Positions 51,201 to 57,880 are shown, counted from the first letter of the stretch. The stretch is 64,000 bases of DNA from Setophaga petechia (GCA_024362935.1 JANCRA010000003.1:51063844-51127843), one strand, 5' to 3'. The notes: a model not told the origin generated them from the sequence alone. Numbers and translations: made by a program.

Positions 51201-54200
51201 TTCACCATCCACTATTTGCTGCATACACTTCACAAACAATGTTGGTTGCAATTCAAATACTGCTACTGATATTAAGCAATCTTTTATGTAACTTTTCAGC
51301 TGAATACAACAATTAAAACACACTAAAATACACTTTAGGCAGAATGCTTAGAAGAGACAGTGGAGAATGTGCCACCACATCTGAGTGGGATTTTTAATGA
51401 TACTCCAGCATTTCATAGAGTAATGATCACCAAGCTGCCTTTGAGGCTCCCAGTGTGAATGGATTCACTGAGATGCAGAGATCTCATTCTTTAGAACTCA
51501 CTACCTCAGCTATCCTGGCATATGATATATACTAAGTGTCATATTTCATAGCTCTGAAATGGGCTGGAATGAAGGAAATTTCAGTGTGGGACACAACTAT
51601 GAAATACATCTTCCATTTCATTTAATGAGCTGAATTTCATCAGTTTTCTTCCACAGAAATTATATGTATGCTTGTGAATTTTATTTGCATTAAAAAAAAA
51701 TATTCAAGAAAGGTCTTCAAATACATAAGATTACTATCCATTTTCAAATAACAGTCACAGCAGCTGTGCACTACCCTCTCTTGATGCAGAGCAGTGCAGA
51801 ATATTTTAAAACCACTTATCTCTCCATGCTGCTCTAGAGATACCCCAAACAACACCTTCCCTGTTTTCTTGGTTCTGCATCCAGACTGCCCCATTGCTTT
51901 GTCAAAATGAATACTACTCTTGATACAGGTCCAATTTTACCATGAAAAACACTGAAAATCTGTCTTTTTATGGACTAAACTCATCTCTTAGCTATCATAA
52001 AGATTAGAAAAATCATTAAAATTTCTGCTGAGGCAAGCTTTTGGTAAGAGCTGGCCTAAGGATATCTAAATCCAAAATCTAACCCTGTACATGCAAATTA
52101 AACATTGCCCACACCTTTAGCTTTCAAAACTGGGACCAAATGCTCATTCCTTTCTCTCATATGGGCCCAAACAGGATTTTCCTGCACTCTGTGAAGAATG
52201 CCAGGGAGCAAGCAGCTGACAAGCTCAAACAAACCAAACAAACTGGGGTTACAGCCAGCACTGGCAGCCCCAGCAGATCATAAACACCAAACCAGGGGCA
52301 ATGTTCCATGAAAGTCACATGCACTAACAAAGACAGAAGGAAAACCATTAATCCAGGAAAATTTCTGGAGCTGGGGAAGCCACAGGTAGGTTTCACTCAT
52401 GAAGAACCCACCAGTCCCTGGCAGTGGCAGGTTTGGGGAAGAGGAATCCTGTGTTTCTCTTCCTTTACACCAAGTGAGTCTCTTCTTTTGAGGTCTGTCT
52501 CAGAATCTGCTCCTCACCTGGAAAATCTCAGCCTTTTCCAGTGTAGTCAGAGGTTCATTCCCCACCTATCCCAACAGGAATGTCTCCCCTTCAGAATCAA
52601 AGGCTTTCCTGCATCCTAAGACTGTAGGCCCTAGGATACAGAATTAACTTCTGCACCCAAAGTAGCTTTTAACCAAACTGCTAATTGATCATTTAATGCT
52701 AATATTGTTCCCCATGTCAACCAGTTTTTGAACAAGGATGATACTTGGTCTCTTTTAATGAATGCTTAATTTTACTCATAGCTCTTGGGAAAATTTAAAT
52801 AATACTAACCAGGGTTTTTATTTTGCTTACAAGGATCCCACCAGTCCCTGGCAGTGGCAGGTTTGGGGAAGAGGAATCTTGTGTTTCTCTTCCTTTACAC
52901 CCAGTGAGTCTCTTCTTTTGAGGTCTGTCTCAGAATCTGCTCCTCACCTGGAAAATCTCAGCCTTTTCCAGTGTAGTCAGAGGTTCATTCCCCACCTATC
53001 CCAACAGGAATGTCTCCCCTTCAGAATCAAAGGCTTTCCTGCATCCTAAGACTGTAGGCCCTAGGATACAGAAATAACTTCTGCTCCTAAATTAGCTTTT
53101 AACCAAAGTGCTAATTGATCATTTAATGCTAATATTGTTCCCCATATCAACCAGTTTTTGAACAAGGATGATACTTGGTCTCTTTTAATGAATGCTTAAT
53201 TTTACTCATAGCTCTTGGGGAAATTTAAATAATACTAACCAGGGTTTTTATTTTGCTTACAAGGATCCCACCAGTCCCTGGCAGTGGCAGGTTTGGGGAA
53301 GGGGAATCTTGTGTTTCTCTTCCTTTACACCCAGTGAGTCTCTTCTTTTGAGGTCTGTCCCTCACCTGGAAAATCTCAGCCTTTTCCAGTGCAGTCAGAG
53401 GTTCATTCCCCATCTATCCCAACAGGAATGTCTCCCCTTCAGGATCAGAGGCTTTCCTGCATTTCCTGCATCCTAAGACTGTAGGTCCTAGGACAAAGAT
53501 GATTCTTGGTCTCTCATTTAATGAATCCTTTGTTTTACTCCTAGTTCTTGGGAAAATTTAAATAACACTAACCAGGTTTTCTGCTTTTATTCATGAGGAT
53601 CCCCCCAGTCCCTGGCAGTGGCAGGTTTGGGGAAGGGGAATCCTGTGTTTCTCTTCCTTTACACCCAGTGAGTCTCTTCTTTTGAGGTCTGTCTCCTCAC
53701 CTGGAAAATCTCAGCCTTTTCCAGTGCAGTCAGAGGTTTGTTCCCCATCTATCCTGACAGGAATGTCTCCCCTTCAGAATCAAAGGCTTTCCTGCATTTA
53801 CCCCCCTGCCTGGTGTACAGGATGCTCTGGAGATTTGTAATACTGATAACAAAGGCAATGCAGCAAGGAAAAGGAAATGAGGATCCTCCAGTCTGGATCT
53901 GTCCCTTCAACAGACAATGCCACTCTATTCTAAACTGACAGTTTACAAGTTAGAAGTTTTGTAAATAGTTATAAATTTGTTATCTCCAGCAAAAAGTGAA
54001 ATAAAGCAAACAAAATGAAAAAAAGCCCCACAGAAATGGCAACTTTTTTTGTACTTCATTTTTACTATCTCTTCTCCCCACAAAGGACAAAATAAGGTCT
54101 TTTATCAACTTCTTCTACTCCTATATCTGCATTGCTTTAGAGATCAGTACATAAAGCAGTGATATCCTCAGCTGTTATTGCTCACCACCCCCTGCAGTTC

Positions 54201-54519
54201 TCTAAGTATGCAGATTTCAGTTTTTATGGAAACAATTTAAGCATGGGAATACTTGACCCGACCCTGTTTGCAGGCAAAATGGAGAAGCTCAAATAACAAC
54301 TCACCAGGTTCTCCTCAAACCACTCCCTCAGACACAGTGCTGTTGCCCCTGGGATTTGGTTCCTCAGAGCTTCTTTTTCCTGAGGGTCCTCCAGCATCTC
54401 CAGGGCCATCTTCAGATCTTCCAGGAGGTGCAAAATTTGAAATGTGCCCAGGTACACTGATGGAGCAGGTGACACAATATCATAGCCACCATTAGCATAC
54501 TCTGTGGCTGACTTTGTGC
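449..54519 (-). CDS. PPFIBP2: PPFIBP2 (liprin-beta-2) gene, partial; composite of the exons below
   Basis: Liprin-beta-2 is a cytoplasmic scaffold of the LAR-phosphatase-interacting (liprin) family, with an N-terminal coiled-coil half and three C-terminal SAM domains. Liprin-betas bind liprin-alphas and act at synapses and cell-edge cortical complexes (family knowledge). Thirteen exons on this strand join with consistent phases into about 433 open codons with no frameshift. Diagnostic stretches are [39 protein letters not shown] and [20 protein letters not shown]. These match liprin-beta-2 as I remember it. The beta-1 paralogue differs, for example by having LIQEINDLRLKV in place of [12 protein letters not shown]. 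The initiator exon and the SAM exons are not in the window, so this is the middle of the gene. The span includes candidate alternative exons, which are listed separately. Confidence 0.95.
482..1703 (-). other. PPFIBP2 intron
   Basis: 1.2-kb intron between the exon at 1704-1848 and the candidate microexon. Unique AT-rich sequence; I see no repeat or further exon that I can support. Confidence 0.6.
1704..1848 (-). CDS. PPFIBP2: PPFIBP2 exon: linker segment with KYQTLPGKL
   Basis: 145 nt: 48 codons plus one base (phase 0 in, phase 1 out). The translation starts [18 protein letters not shown] and continues with NGEQ..., matching the KYPTLPGKL linker of liprin-beta-2 between the coiled coil and the SAM domains. 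The second half ([20 protein letters not shown]) is acidic and low in hydrophobics, as expected of a disordered linker. The acceptor is CAG behind a short pyrimidine tract interrupted by A-residues. The donor is GTATGT after a non-consensus A, so this boundary is a little less certain than the others. Confidence 0.88.
1849..3451 (-). other. PPFIBP2 intron
   Basis: 1.6-kb intron with a T/A-rich homopolymer zone near 2455-2505. No coding exon or mobile element recognised. Confidence 0.7.
3452..3493 (-). CDS. PPFIBP2: PPFIBP2 42-nt exon
   Basis: A small symmetrical exon (phase 0/0, 14 codons) reading [14 protein letters not shown]. It matches, residue for residue in length, the CMDGNQPFPVLEPK block of human liprin-beta-2 as I recall it, between SESVDK and the KYPTLPGKL exon. 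Acceptor CATAG, donor GAG followed by GTATAT. Because it is symmetrical, skipping would keep the frame. Confidence 0.85.
3494..5038 (-). other. PPFIBP2 intron with (TTA)n
   Basis: 1.5-kb intron. Apart from the trinucleotide run at 3945-3979 I see nothing that looks functional. Confidence 0.7.
3945..3979. repeat. (TTA)n microsatellite
   Basis: About eleven TTA units, one interrupted by an extra T, read directly from the sequence. It produces an artificial asparagine run in one minus-strand frame, which is not coding. Confidence 0.95.
5039..5099 (-). CDS. PPFIBP2: PPFIBP2 exon: [14 protein letters not shown]
   Basis: 61 nt, one base completing an Arg codon and then 20 codons: [20 protein letters not shown]. 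It aligns with AQKKLSCSLEDLRSESVDK of human liprin-beta-2 (from memory). The basic-then-serine-rich stretch is a plausible phosphorylated linker. Its signals are unusual: the acceptor is TTTTTTAAG rather than CAG or TAG, the donor is the weak GTTGGT, and the intron before it starts with GC. Skipping would shift the frame by one base. Confidence 0.88.
5100..6034 (-). other. PPFIBP2 GC-AG intron containing an AT-rich block
   Basis: The intron begins GCAAGA instead of GT and ends AAG. No GT near the exon end restores the frame, while the GC donor completes an Arg codon conserved in human. The middle of the intron is the AT-rich low-complexity block at 5560-5860. Confidence 0.8.
5560..5860. repeat. 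AT-rich low-complexity block, (TA)n-like
   Basis: About 300 bp made almost only of A and T, with many TATATA and AATATT steps and short self-complementary segments. No coding capacity. Confidence 0.95.
6035..6099 (-). CDS. PPFIBP2: PPFIBP2 exon: proline-rich linker [10 protein letters not shown]
   Basis: 65 nt: 21 codons plus two bases of an Arg codon. It reads [20 protein letters not shown] and then I, matching the proline-rich PPRCSSPTVGPPPLPQKSLE stretch recalled for human liprin-beta-2. Acceptor CTTCCCCAG is strong. The exon ends ATCAG followed by GCAAGA, a GC-type donor with an otherwise near-perfect consensus. Confidence 0.9.
6100..6277 (-). other. PPFIBP2 short intron (178 bp)
   Basis: Smallest intron in the window, bounded by GTACAG and CCCCAG on the minus strand. 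Confidence 0.85.
6278..6375 (-). CDS. PPFIBP2: PPFIBP2 exon: acidic linker with LRKWNLLNN
   Basis: 98 nt: two bases completing Gly, then 32 codons. It reads [20 protein letters not shown] and then [12 protein letters not shown]. The human counterpart, from memory, is PSERTLSINEEEPEGGFSKWNATNKDPEELFKQE; the KWN core and the acidic cluster are shared. Acceptor CTTTCAG, donor GAG followed by GTACAG. Frame and phases fit both neighbours exactly. Confidence 0.9.
6376..7061 (-). other. PPFIBP2 intron with 35-bp tandem repeat
   Basis: 0.7-kb intron. The only structure seen is the three-copy 35-bp repeat at 6516-6620. Confidence 0.8.
6516..6620. repeat. 35-bp tandem repeat, 3 copies
   Basis: The motif starting ACTCTCATTC recurs at 6516, 6551 and 6586, giving a constant 35-bp period. 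The copies differ at a few positions and the third is the most diverged. Confidence 0.9.
7062..7137 (-). CDS. PPFIBP2: PPFIBP2 exon: [20 protein letters not shown]
   Basis: 76 nt: 25 codons plus one base of a Gly codon. It encodes [20 protein letters not shown] followed by MIAAH, the end of the predicted coiled coil. This is nearly the same as [20 protein letters not shown] of human liprin-beta-2. Acceptor CCTCAG, donor CATG followed by GTAAAA. Confidence 0.95.
7138..7653 (-). other. PPFIBP2 intron
   Basis: 0.5-kb intron. Nothing beyond splice signals seen. Confidence 0.8.
7654..7715 (-). CDS. PPFIBP2: PPFIBP2 exon: [20 protein letters not shown]
   Basis: 62 nt: two bases completing Asp, then the 20 codons named in the call. 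This is the family-typical QEIQRLKMGMETLL coiled-coil block, also similar in PPFIBP1. Acceptor TTTTCAG, donor AAG followed by GTGAG. Confidence 0.95.
7716..10843 (-). other. PPFIBP2 intron
   Basis: 3.1-kb intron. It contains the weak cassette candidate at 8927-8962 and a (TTTG)n run near 9586-9601. Short open frames here have no recognisable similarity. Confidence 0.75.
8927..8962 (-). CDS. Weak candidate 36-nt cassette exon
   Basis: A T-rich tract ending CTGAG is followed by 36 nt and a good donor (ACA then GTAAGT). In the phase of the surrounding intron (1/1) it is open and reads [11 protein letters not shown] with split codons at both ends. In-frame segments of this size bounded by AG and GT are expected by chance in introns of this length, so confidence is low. 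Confidence 0.2.
10844..10952 (-). CDS. PPFIBP2: PPFIBP2 exon: coiled coil [19 protein letters not shown]
   Basis: 109 nt: 36 codons plus one base. It begins [20 protein letters not shown] and continues [16 protein letters not shown], with clear heptads. Human liprin-beta-2 has [20 protein letters not shown]. Acceptor TTTTGCAG, donor AGAG followed by GTAAGA. The segment after QLSRT is shorter than my recollection of human. Confidence 0.96.
10953..13471 (-). other. PPFIBP2 intron with simple repeats
   Basis: 2.5-kb intron with the AAC/ATT microsatellite at 11236-11294, an ATTT-rich run at 11368-11415, an A17 tract near 11857 and a pyrimidine-rich stretch at 12290-12460. No exon seen. Confidence 0.8.
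11236..11415. repeat. AAC/ATT and ATTT simple repeats
   Basis: An AAC/AAT-rich run passes into about eight ATT units by 11294. After a unique gap, an ATTT-type run covers 11368-11415. Confidence 0.9.
13472..13564 (-). CDS. PPFIBP2: PPFIBP2 exon: [20 protein letters not shown]
   Basis: 93 nt, 31 codons, phase 0/0, reading [20 protein letters not shown] followed by [11 protein letters not shown]. It is almost identical to human liprin-beta-2 and distinguishes this gene from PPFIBP1. Acceptor TCTGCAG, donor AAA followed by GTAAGC. In human, as I recall, this exon follows the KAE-ending exon directly; here the cassette at 14973-15152 may lie between. Confidence 0.97.
13565..14972 (-). other. PPFIBP2 intron
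   Basis: 1.4-kb intron downstream of the cassette exon. No repeat family or exon recognised. Confidence 0.75.
14973..15152 (-). CDS. PPFIBP2: Candidate 60-codon cassette exon, coiled coil
   Basis: 180 nt, phase 0/0, fully open. It starts [20 protein letters not shown], then [10 protein letters not shown], then a Cys-containing polar tail ending KNCSQCE. The first half has a clear leucine heptad pattern continuous in kind with the flanking liprin coiled coil. The acceptor is excellent: a long T-rich tract ending TTTTCAG. The donor is GAA followed by GTACGA, moderate. It lies between the KAE and GLLQEL exons, where the human protein I remember has no insert. It is therefore probably alternatively spliced, or present only in a longer isoform. 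Confidence 0.75.
15688..15699 (-). CDS. Weak candidate 12-nt microexon (IQRE)
   Basis: CCTGCCCAG is followed by ATACAGAGAGAG and the donor GTAATG. The 12 nt are in phase 0/0 and would add IQRE just before the cassette exon. The upstream tract is long, pyrimidine-rich and has UGC motifs, as in neural microexons. A 23-nt version starting at 15710 would shift the frame. Confidence 0.25.
18914..18932. repeat. (CAG)n microsatellite
   Basis: Six CAG units inside an intron, so not translated in the liprin transcript. Confidence 0.95.
19488..19575. repeat. T/G low-complexity tract
   Basis: Runs of T interrupted by GG, GGG and GGGG. The reverse strand gives an artificial Lys/Pro-rich tail to an open frame at 19470-20057. 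Confidence 0.9.
20362..20493 (-). CDS. PPFIBP2: PPFIBP2 exon: [20 protein letters not shown]
   Basis: 132 nt, 44 codons, phase 0/0: [20 protein letters not shown], then [20 protein letters not shown], then [19 protein letters not shown] is invariant in liprin-betas, and VGMEKEQ is the beta-2 form. Acceptor CTTTCAG, donor GAG followed by GTGAG. Confidence 0.98.
22633..22748. repeat. Possible ancient CR1-like 3' fragment
   Basis: Two half-complementary motifs, AATCAGATTCTCAGCTGGAG and CAATGGAGCTCCACTGATTT, lie about 75 bp apart. They resemble the quasi-palindromic 3' ends of old amniote CR1/L3-type elements. Recognised from memory only. Confidence 0.4.
23733..23754. repeat. (GACA)n microsatellite
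   Basis: Four to five GACA units after a short GA run. Confidence 0.95.
24088..24123 (-). CDS. Weak candidate 36-nt cassette exon
   Basis: TTTTCAG is followed by 36 nt reading [12 protein letters not shown] and a strong donor (CAG then GTGAGC). Phase 0/0 fits the surrounding intron. The composition would interrupt the coiled coil and there is no recognised homologue, so it may be a chance pseudo-exon. Confidence 0.2.
28652..28765 (-). CDS. PPFIBP2: PPFIBP2 exon: [20 protein letters not shown]
   Basis: 114 nt, 38 codons, phase 0/0: [20 protein letters not shown] followed by [18 protein letters not shown]. This is one of the most conserved liprin-beta blocks. Acceptor TTGCAG, donor CAG followed by GTAAAA. 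The first six exon bases are GTGAGT, so the acceptor is followed immediately by an ideal donor sequence. Confidence 0.98.
28766..32627 (-). other. PPFIBP2 intron
   Basis: 3.9-kb intron. It carries the weak alternative-start candidate at 28950-28979. The GC-richer part at 30620-30930 produces a long plus-strand open frame without features. Nothing else seen. Confidence 0.75.
28950..28979 (-). promoter_or_regulatory. GC-box segment with weak alternative start
   Basis: The minus strand has a G-rich GGGGAGGGGAG element and a GC box (GGGCGGGG). A 10-codon ATG frame ([10 protein letters not shown]) overlaps the GC box and ends at a strong donor (AGAG then GTAAGA). Its phase 0 suits the next exon, only 184 bp away. 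A TATATTAA motif lies about 35 bp upstream. Each element is short, so this is only a possible internal promoter. Confidence 0.2.
32628..32717 (-). CDS. PPFIBP2: PPFIBP2 exon: [20 protein letters not shown]
   Basis: 90 nt, 30 codons, phase 0/0: [20 protein letters not shown] followed by [10 protein letters not shown]. It matches human liprin-beta-2, and YQERLARLE is shared with beta-1. Acceptor CCTCCAG, with a second possible acceptor six bases inside (TCACAG) that would drop Ser-Gln. Donor CAG followed by GTATGT. Confidence 0.97.
33950..34440 (-). mobile_element. Old, degraded CR1 LINE 3' fragment
   Basis: The plus strand reads like the complement of a CR1 3' region. Order and spacing of weak matches are kept: a CATGCTTAATCTGAATC block, then ACGTATTTGAAGATTATTTC, then a CAACTATTTCCCAACTTCTT stretch, then ACACAGGACTCCAGCTGAAA. 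Divergence is high and no reverse-transcriptase frame remains. Family assignment from memory. Confidence 0.55.
35548..36735 (-). mobile_element. CR1 LINE, 5'-truncated, reverse-transcriptase remnant
   Basis: The minus-strand translation has CR1 reverse-transcriptase motifs: [55 protein letters not shown], and, after interruptions, [20 protein letters not shown]. The 3' untranslated end, read on plus as the familiar AATCATAGAATT start, closes the element at 35548. The YADD active-site region is damaged ([10 protein letters not shown] where ADDTKLGG is usual). The frame is broken several times, so it is inactive. It contains an internal triplication at 36094-36190. Confidence 0.93.
36094..36190. 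repeat. 31-bp triplication inside the CR1
   Basis: CCTGCTGGGGACAATATTGC recurs with starts at 36094, 36125 and 36156, giving a 31-bp period. The third copy is the most changed. CR1 copies normally have this unit once. Confidence 0.85.
36858..36897. repeat. A/T hairpin with 18-bp arms
   Basis: An A-rich arm with two G interruptions is followed after AAAA by its exact complement, giving a perfect 18-bp stem. It lies about 120 bp beyond the 5' end of the CR1. Confidence 0.85.
37501..37692. repeat. 110-bp tandem duplication
   Basis: The block starting CTTGCATAGGATGCCTGTGG at 37501 recurs at 37611 with few substitutions. The second copy has lost about 28 bp internally. Confidence 0.9.
38901..38970. 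repeat. 38-bp tandem duplication
   Basis: ATTTAAAAGCACGATGTTTA at 38901 recurs as ATTTAAAAGCATGGTGTTTA at 38939. Confidence 0.9.
41284..41331 (-). CDS. PPFIBP2: Candidate alternative first coding exon ([16 protein letters not shown])
   Basis: An ATG in fair context (AAGCATGG) opens 16 codons, [16 protein letters not shown], ending AGG followed by GTAAGTG, the best donor seen in this intron. It ends in phase 0, so it would splice directly to the phase-0 exon at 32628. The product would be a liprin-beta-2 lacking the usual N-terminus encoded by the exon at 54305 and further upstream. A TATA box lies about 205 bp upstream. An overlapping short upstream frame starts ATGGGCCCAAAG and could damp translation. 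No transcript evidence was available. Confidence 0.5.
41535..41543 (-). promoter_or_regulatory. TATA box candidate for the alternative first exon
   Basis: The minus strand reads TATATATAC. Upstream at about 41568-41580 is a GC-box-like GGGGGAGGAGCC. The spacing would place a start site near 41505 and give a 5' leader of about 170 nt. Inference from motifs only. Confidence 0.35.
45195..45266. repeat. Compound (TAA)n-(AAG)n microsatellite
   Basis: About 15 TAA units switch directly into about nine AAG units. An AT-rich zone precedes it from about 45060. Confidence 0.97.
52518..52565 (-). CDS. Exon-like 48-nt segment, repeat copy 1
   Basis: GGGATAG (weak acceptor) is followed by 48 open nt reading [16 protein letters not shown] and the strong donor CAG then GTGAGG. 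Phase 0/0 matches the surrounding intron. Speculative. Confidence 0.2.
52948..52995 (-). CDS. Exon-like 48-nt segment, repeat copy 2
   Basis: Identical to the copy-1 segment, again with TAG before and GTGAGG after. Confidence 0.2.
53366..53413 (-). CDS. Exon-like 48-nt segment, repeat copy 3
   Basis: Reads [16 protein letters not shown]. Here the first codon is ATG instead of GTG, so it could also serve as a first coding exon. Donor GTGAGG is kept. Confidence 0.2.
53701..53748 (-). CDS. Exon-like 48-nt segment, repeat copy 4
   Basis: Reads [16 protein letters not shown], open, with donor CAG then GTGAGG. Confidence 0.2.
54305..54519 (-). CDS. PPFIBP2: PPFIBP2 exon: N-terminal [20 protein letters not shown]
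   Basis: 215 nt: two bases completing Gly, then 71 codons, phase 0 out. It starts [20 protein letters not shown], then [20 protein letters not shown], then [20 protein letters not shown], then [11 protein letters not shown]. Human liprin-beta-2 has the same order: IIAGTK, a variable segment, then VLHLIEDLRLALEMLELPQE and IKEWFEESL. The split Gly codon fits an upstream exon ending in ...IIAG. Acceptor TTTCTTTAG, donor CTG followed by GTGAGT. Confidence 0.96.
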
Positions 54520-55916
54520 CTAAAGAAAAACAAAGTGAGGAGAGACAGTGATGTCATATTATTGCTTTGGAGGTGGTACATTAATTTTATACCTACCTTT
54601 GTAGGTACTGCACACTACAATATATGGACTTGAGACTTACAAGTTTCACTCCAGGCTGAAAACCTTCATTTCAGGCTTAGAAACAGCTAAATTAGTCTCT
54701 AGAGAAATCATGAAATCTGGAGAACCAAATGCAAGAGCTTTGTACACACATATCAAAAAAGATTTTTGACCTAGATCACGTTTGCAATGTCCAAATTATA
54801 AATTCCCAAAGCTCATCCCAAATCACCTGTAGTTTTCCACAGTTGCCATGAGATGTCACTAACTTCTCAGCTACACCACTGGAAGTCCCCACACTGCACA
54901 CTGCAAAGTAATGAATGACTGATGCAGCTCTCTGACAAGAAACTGGGATCAAAATAGATCATGTTACCAGATCTAGAAAAACACAAATGACCATGAGCGG
55001 GTTTAGAACTCTCCTACAGAGAGCAACACCCAAGAAGTTAGCAATAAAAATAGCAAATGAAACTTTTCTAGCTCTATAAATTACAAAAAGCTCTCTAAAT
55101 TGCATTGTCTTTCTCCTGACAGTCCTCCAACACCAATATTATTTTTCTCAACAATAATAGGCACAAAACCCCCATAACTCACTTATGGAAGTATTATAAA
55201 TAATACAAATTCTAATATCTCCAAAACTTATTTTCTTAGTACCCTGTGTGTTTCAATGAGATGCACACTAAAATAAGTTCTCTTTTCTCAGTCCTAAATT
55301 TCAGACCTTAATTTAATTTAATATGCCTCTGTGTCTTTAAGAAGCAGTCAGGTAGAAAATTTCTGTTTTCTCTACTTTTAAAACTTTTTATTTACAATTC
55401 ATTGCCTCATGTATATAATAGATTGTACACATATGATTGTTCATGTTCTCTCTGGCATAAAAAAAATCACAATTTCCCTTCCTATTTGATGTAATGGGAG
55501 ATTTTTTTAGGTTTTTGATCATTCACATTGTACAGGCTCCACATAGCATTTAGTATTCATTAGAAGACTACATAATTGATGCACACAAAGGGATTTTAAT
55601 AATCTCCTTGCTGTTATTCTTTTTACTCCTGTGTTCAACATAGTTTATCTGTTAGCAACGAAGGGAACAAAAAAATCTTTGACAATGACCTGCTAAGTTT
55701 ATTTTTCCCCTGAGCAGATGTATCTAATGTGATGCAAAAATGTATAAGGAATTCAGATTTTCTTCTTAAATGCACAGTACCTCACATTAATCAGTGTTAG
55801 TTTGCCTGCTGTGGTCATTTATCTACCATGATCCTGGCACTGCAAACTGTGTTTGAACCCAGTGTTTCATTTTACCTGCAGCCTGATACACATCTCATGA
55901 ATACACCAACACTGGA

Positions 55917-56103
55917 GGTCCCAGGACACAGAAATAACTAAAGTAGCTTTTAACCAAACTGCTAATAGATCATTTAATGTTAATATTATTCCCCATGTCA
56001 ACCAGTTTTTGAACAAAGACGATACTTGGTCTCATTTAATGAAATCTTCATTTTCTCACAGCTTTTTGGGAAAATGAAAATAATATTACCCAGGTTTTCT
56101 TCA
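55917..56103. repeat. Detached relic of the 430-bp repeat unit
   Basis: TAGCTTTTAACCAAACTGCT, CCCCATGTCAACCAGTTTTT and the following GATACTTGGTCTC block repeat the second half of the array unit. It lies 2.1 kb away with more substitutions, and the first half of the unit is absent. Confidence 0.9.
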
Positions 56104-57764
56104 AAAACTCTTTCAATCACCCAAAGTAGTCTGTCAAGTCTTTGCAAAAAAATGTGTGGCTTGAATTCTACCATACAATCCATGTGGGTTTTTTTTTTTT
56201 GACAATTTTAAATAATGAAAAGCCCTTCCTGGAAATTTTTCAAGGCTCTGTAGTAGAATTTTTCTTTTTTTATTTTGGTAAAGCAACAGTCATTTTCACC
56301 ACTGGAGCATTTCACATCACCTTAATCTCTTTTCTGACTCAGAATATTCTGTTTGATCCTGTTGACCTCTGCTGCTTATGAGTTTATTTTAATACCTCAA
56401 GTGCGAGATCTCATCTTAATTTCTGGCTCAGACCATGTGCAAGATAAAGTTTCTTCAATATCCGATGCTCCAAGGCTGCCACAGGAGCCAACCTCACCCT
56501 GTAAACCAGCCTTGGCTTCCTGAATTACTTCCTTTTCAGGGGAGGATCAACTGTCTGCTCTGCAGGACTTGTGCTCTCTAACCCCTAAATGACATTTTCT
56601 TATGTATTTCTATGCTCTCAGCTACTAAGGCCAGCTTGTTTCTGTATCTTCCTAATGCAGATTAATATTAAACTGTTAAACTAAAAATAGCAGACTTCCA
56701 AATTGAGTAAGGGGCCATTTGGATCATGTAACCACTGACATCTTTTCATTCAGCCAGAGAGGTTTGTTCCATTTTGAGAGATGCACACACAAACTGATAA
56801 CATGGCCCTGACTTCTTAAGTAGCATTGATTCCTTGGTTTTTGTGCCATTTCTCACTCTTTTGGGAAACTCCATGCAATATTTCCTTTTTGCTTAGCAAG
56901 CAGATTTCACCCTAGAAAATCAGTCAGGATTCAAAGCTATTTCATAATCAGCTGTGTTGGCTACTCCTTCAATGAACTGGCAATTTAGAATATTTATGGA
57001 ATGGGAGAAATTGAAAGGAGCGTTCTGCTATCGATTTTTTCAACTTAGCTTTATGAATATTTTCTGTGGACAGTTTTTTATTAAGACATAGTCCATGGGA
57101 AAAGAGATGTGAGAAAGTACATCTGAGAAAGCAACAGCTGCCTAATTCAAGGACATGGTTTCTTTGAGCAAGATGTTGTTTTGTAAATTATGTGATAACA
57201 GGAGGTAAAAAAAGAAGCCACAAACATCTTGAGAAAGGTGGGACTGACTTTTTATAGCTGACCAATGGTGAGCTCTAGTTTTGCAATATGTATGAGCCTT
57301 ATTACTGTGATTATAAAAGTGTGCCTGTTAATCAATAAATTTGAGACTCGTCGATCATCAGAGGGTGAGCAGGTCTCCCATCTACCTCATCAATTTTCTA
57401 TTTATAGACAAGAGAAAAAAACCAAACAAAACTCCACCCAATCCAAGCAAAACCACATAAACTTACAGACCCACAACAAATACTTCAGGTGTGGGAAAAA
57501 AAAAAAAAAGCCAAGCTAAATACATTTTAAAACAGTTGTTCAGGAGTTCAGTTGATTGTACTAGGTAGATTATAGTCAAATAAACACCTCCATCAAATGT
57601 ACCACTGTCACTTCCTCCAGGACAGTATTGGTTCACCAGCCCAAGTGACTCACTGTGTATCACCTCTTGCCTCAATCCTATCATACTACAACAGTCCTGG
57701 CAGCATCTGCTTTCCACAGCAAACAATCTCAGGTAATGCAGGAAAATTCAGCTGATATTATATA

Positions 57765-57880
57765 ATCTCAGTGCTATTGTATTAATTATGTTATAATAAT
57801 TATCTTTTGATATTATATATTATGTGATATTAGTAATATTATACTAATTATATTATAATAATTATGTTATGATTGTATAA
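57765..57880. repeat. AT-rich low-complexity run
   Basis: Repeated ATTATAATAATTAT-type steps with near-palindromic pieces. No coding capacity. Confidence 0.9.

Larger units (their letters stand above)
52407..53797. repeat. 430-bp tandem repeat array, four copies
   Basis: Units start at 52407, 52837, 53267 and 53601, marked by CCCACCAGTCCCTGGCAGTG (first A replaced by C in the last). Copies 1 and 2 are 430 bp and nearly identical. Copy 3 is 334 bp because of an internal deletion. Copy 4 is partial (about 197 bp). A plus-strand open frame ([20 protein letters not shown]...) recurs in copies 1-3, which is expected from their high identity. The array lies 0.5 kb from the exon at 54305. Confidence 0.95.
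32718..54304 (-). other. PPFIBP2 large intron (21.6 kb)
   Basis: By far the largest intron fully inside the window. Contents in order: an old CR1 fragment (33950-34440), a CR1 with reverse-transcriptase remains (35548-36735) and an A/T hairpin (36858-36897). Then come local duplications (37501-37692, 38901-38970) and an alternative first exon with a TATA box (41284-41543). A microsatellite (45195-45266) and the 430-bp repeat array (52407-53797) follow. The remainder is unique AT-rich DNA in which I see no gene. Confidence 0.85.

Noticed and set aside
52308..53476. Recurring plus-strand open frame ([11 protein letters not shown]...) as a gene family
   Set aside because: Copies 1-3 are nearly identical tandem repeats, so shared openness is not evidence of selection. 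There is no start context, splice structure or known domain.
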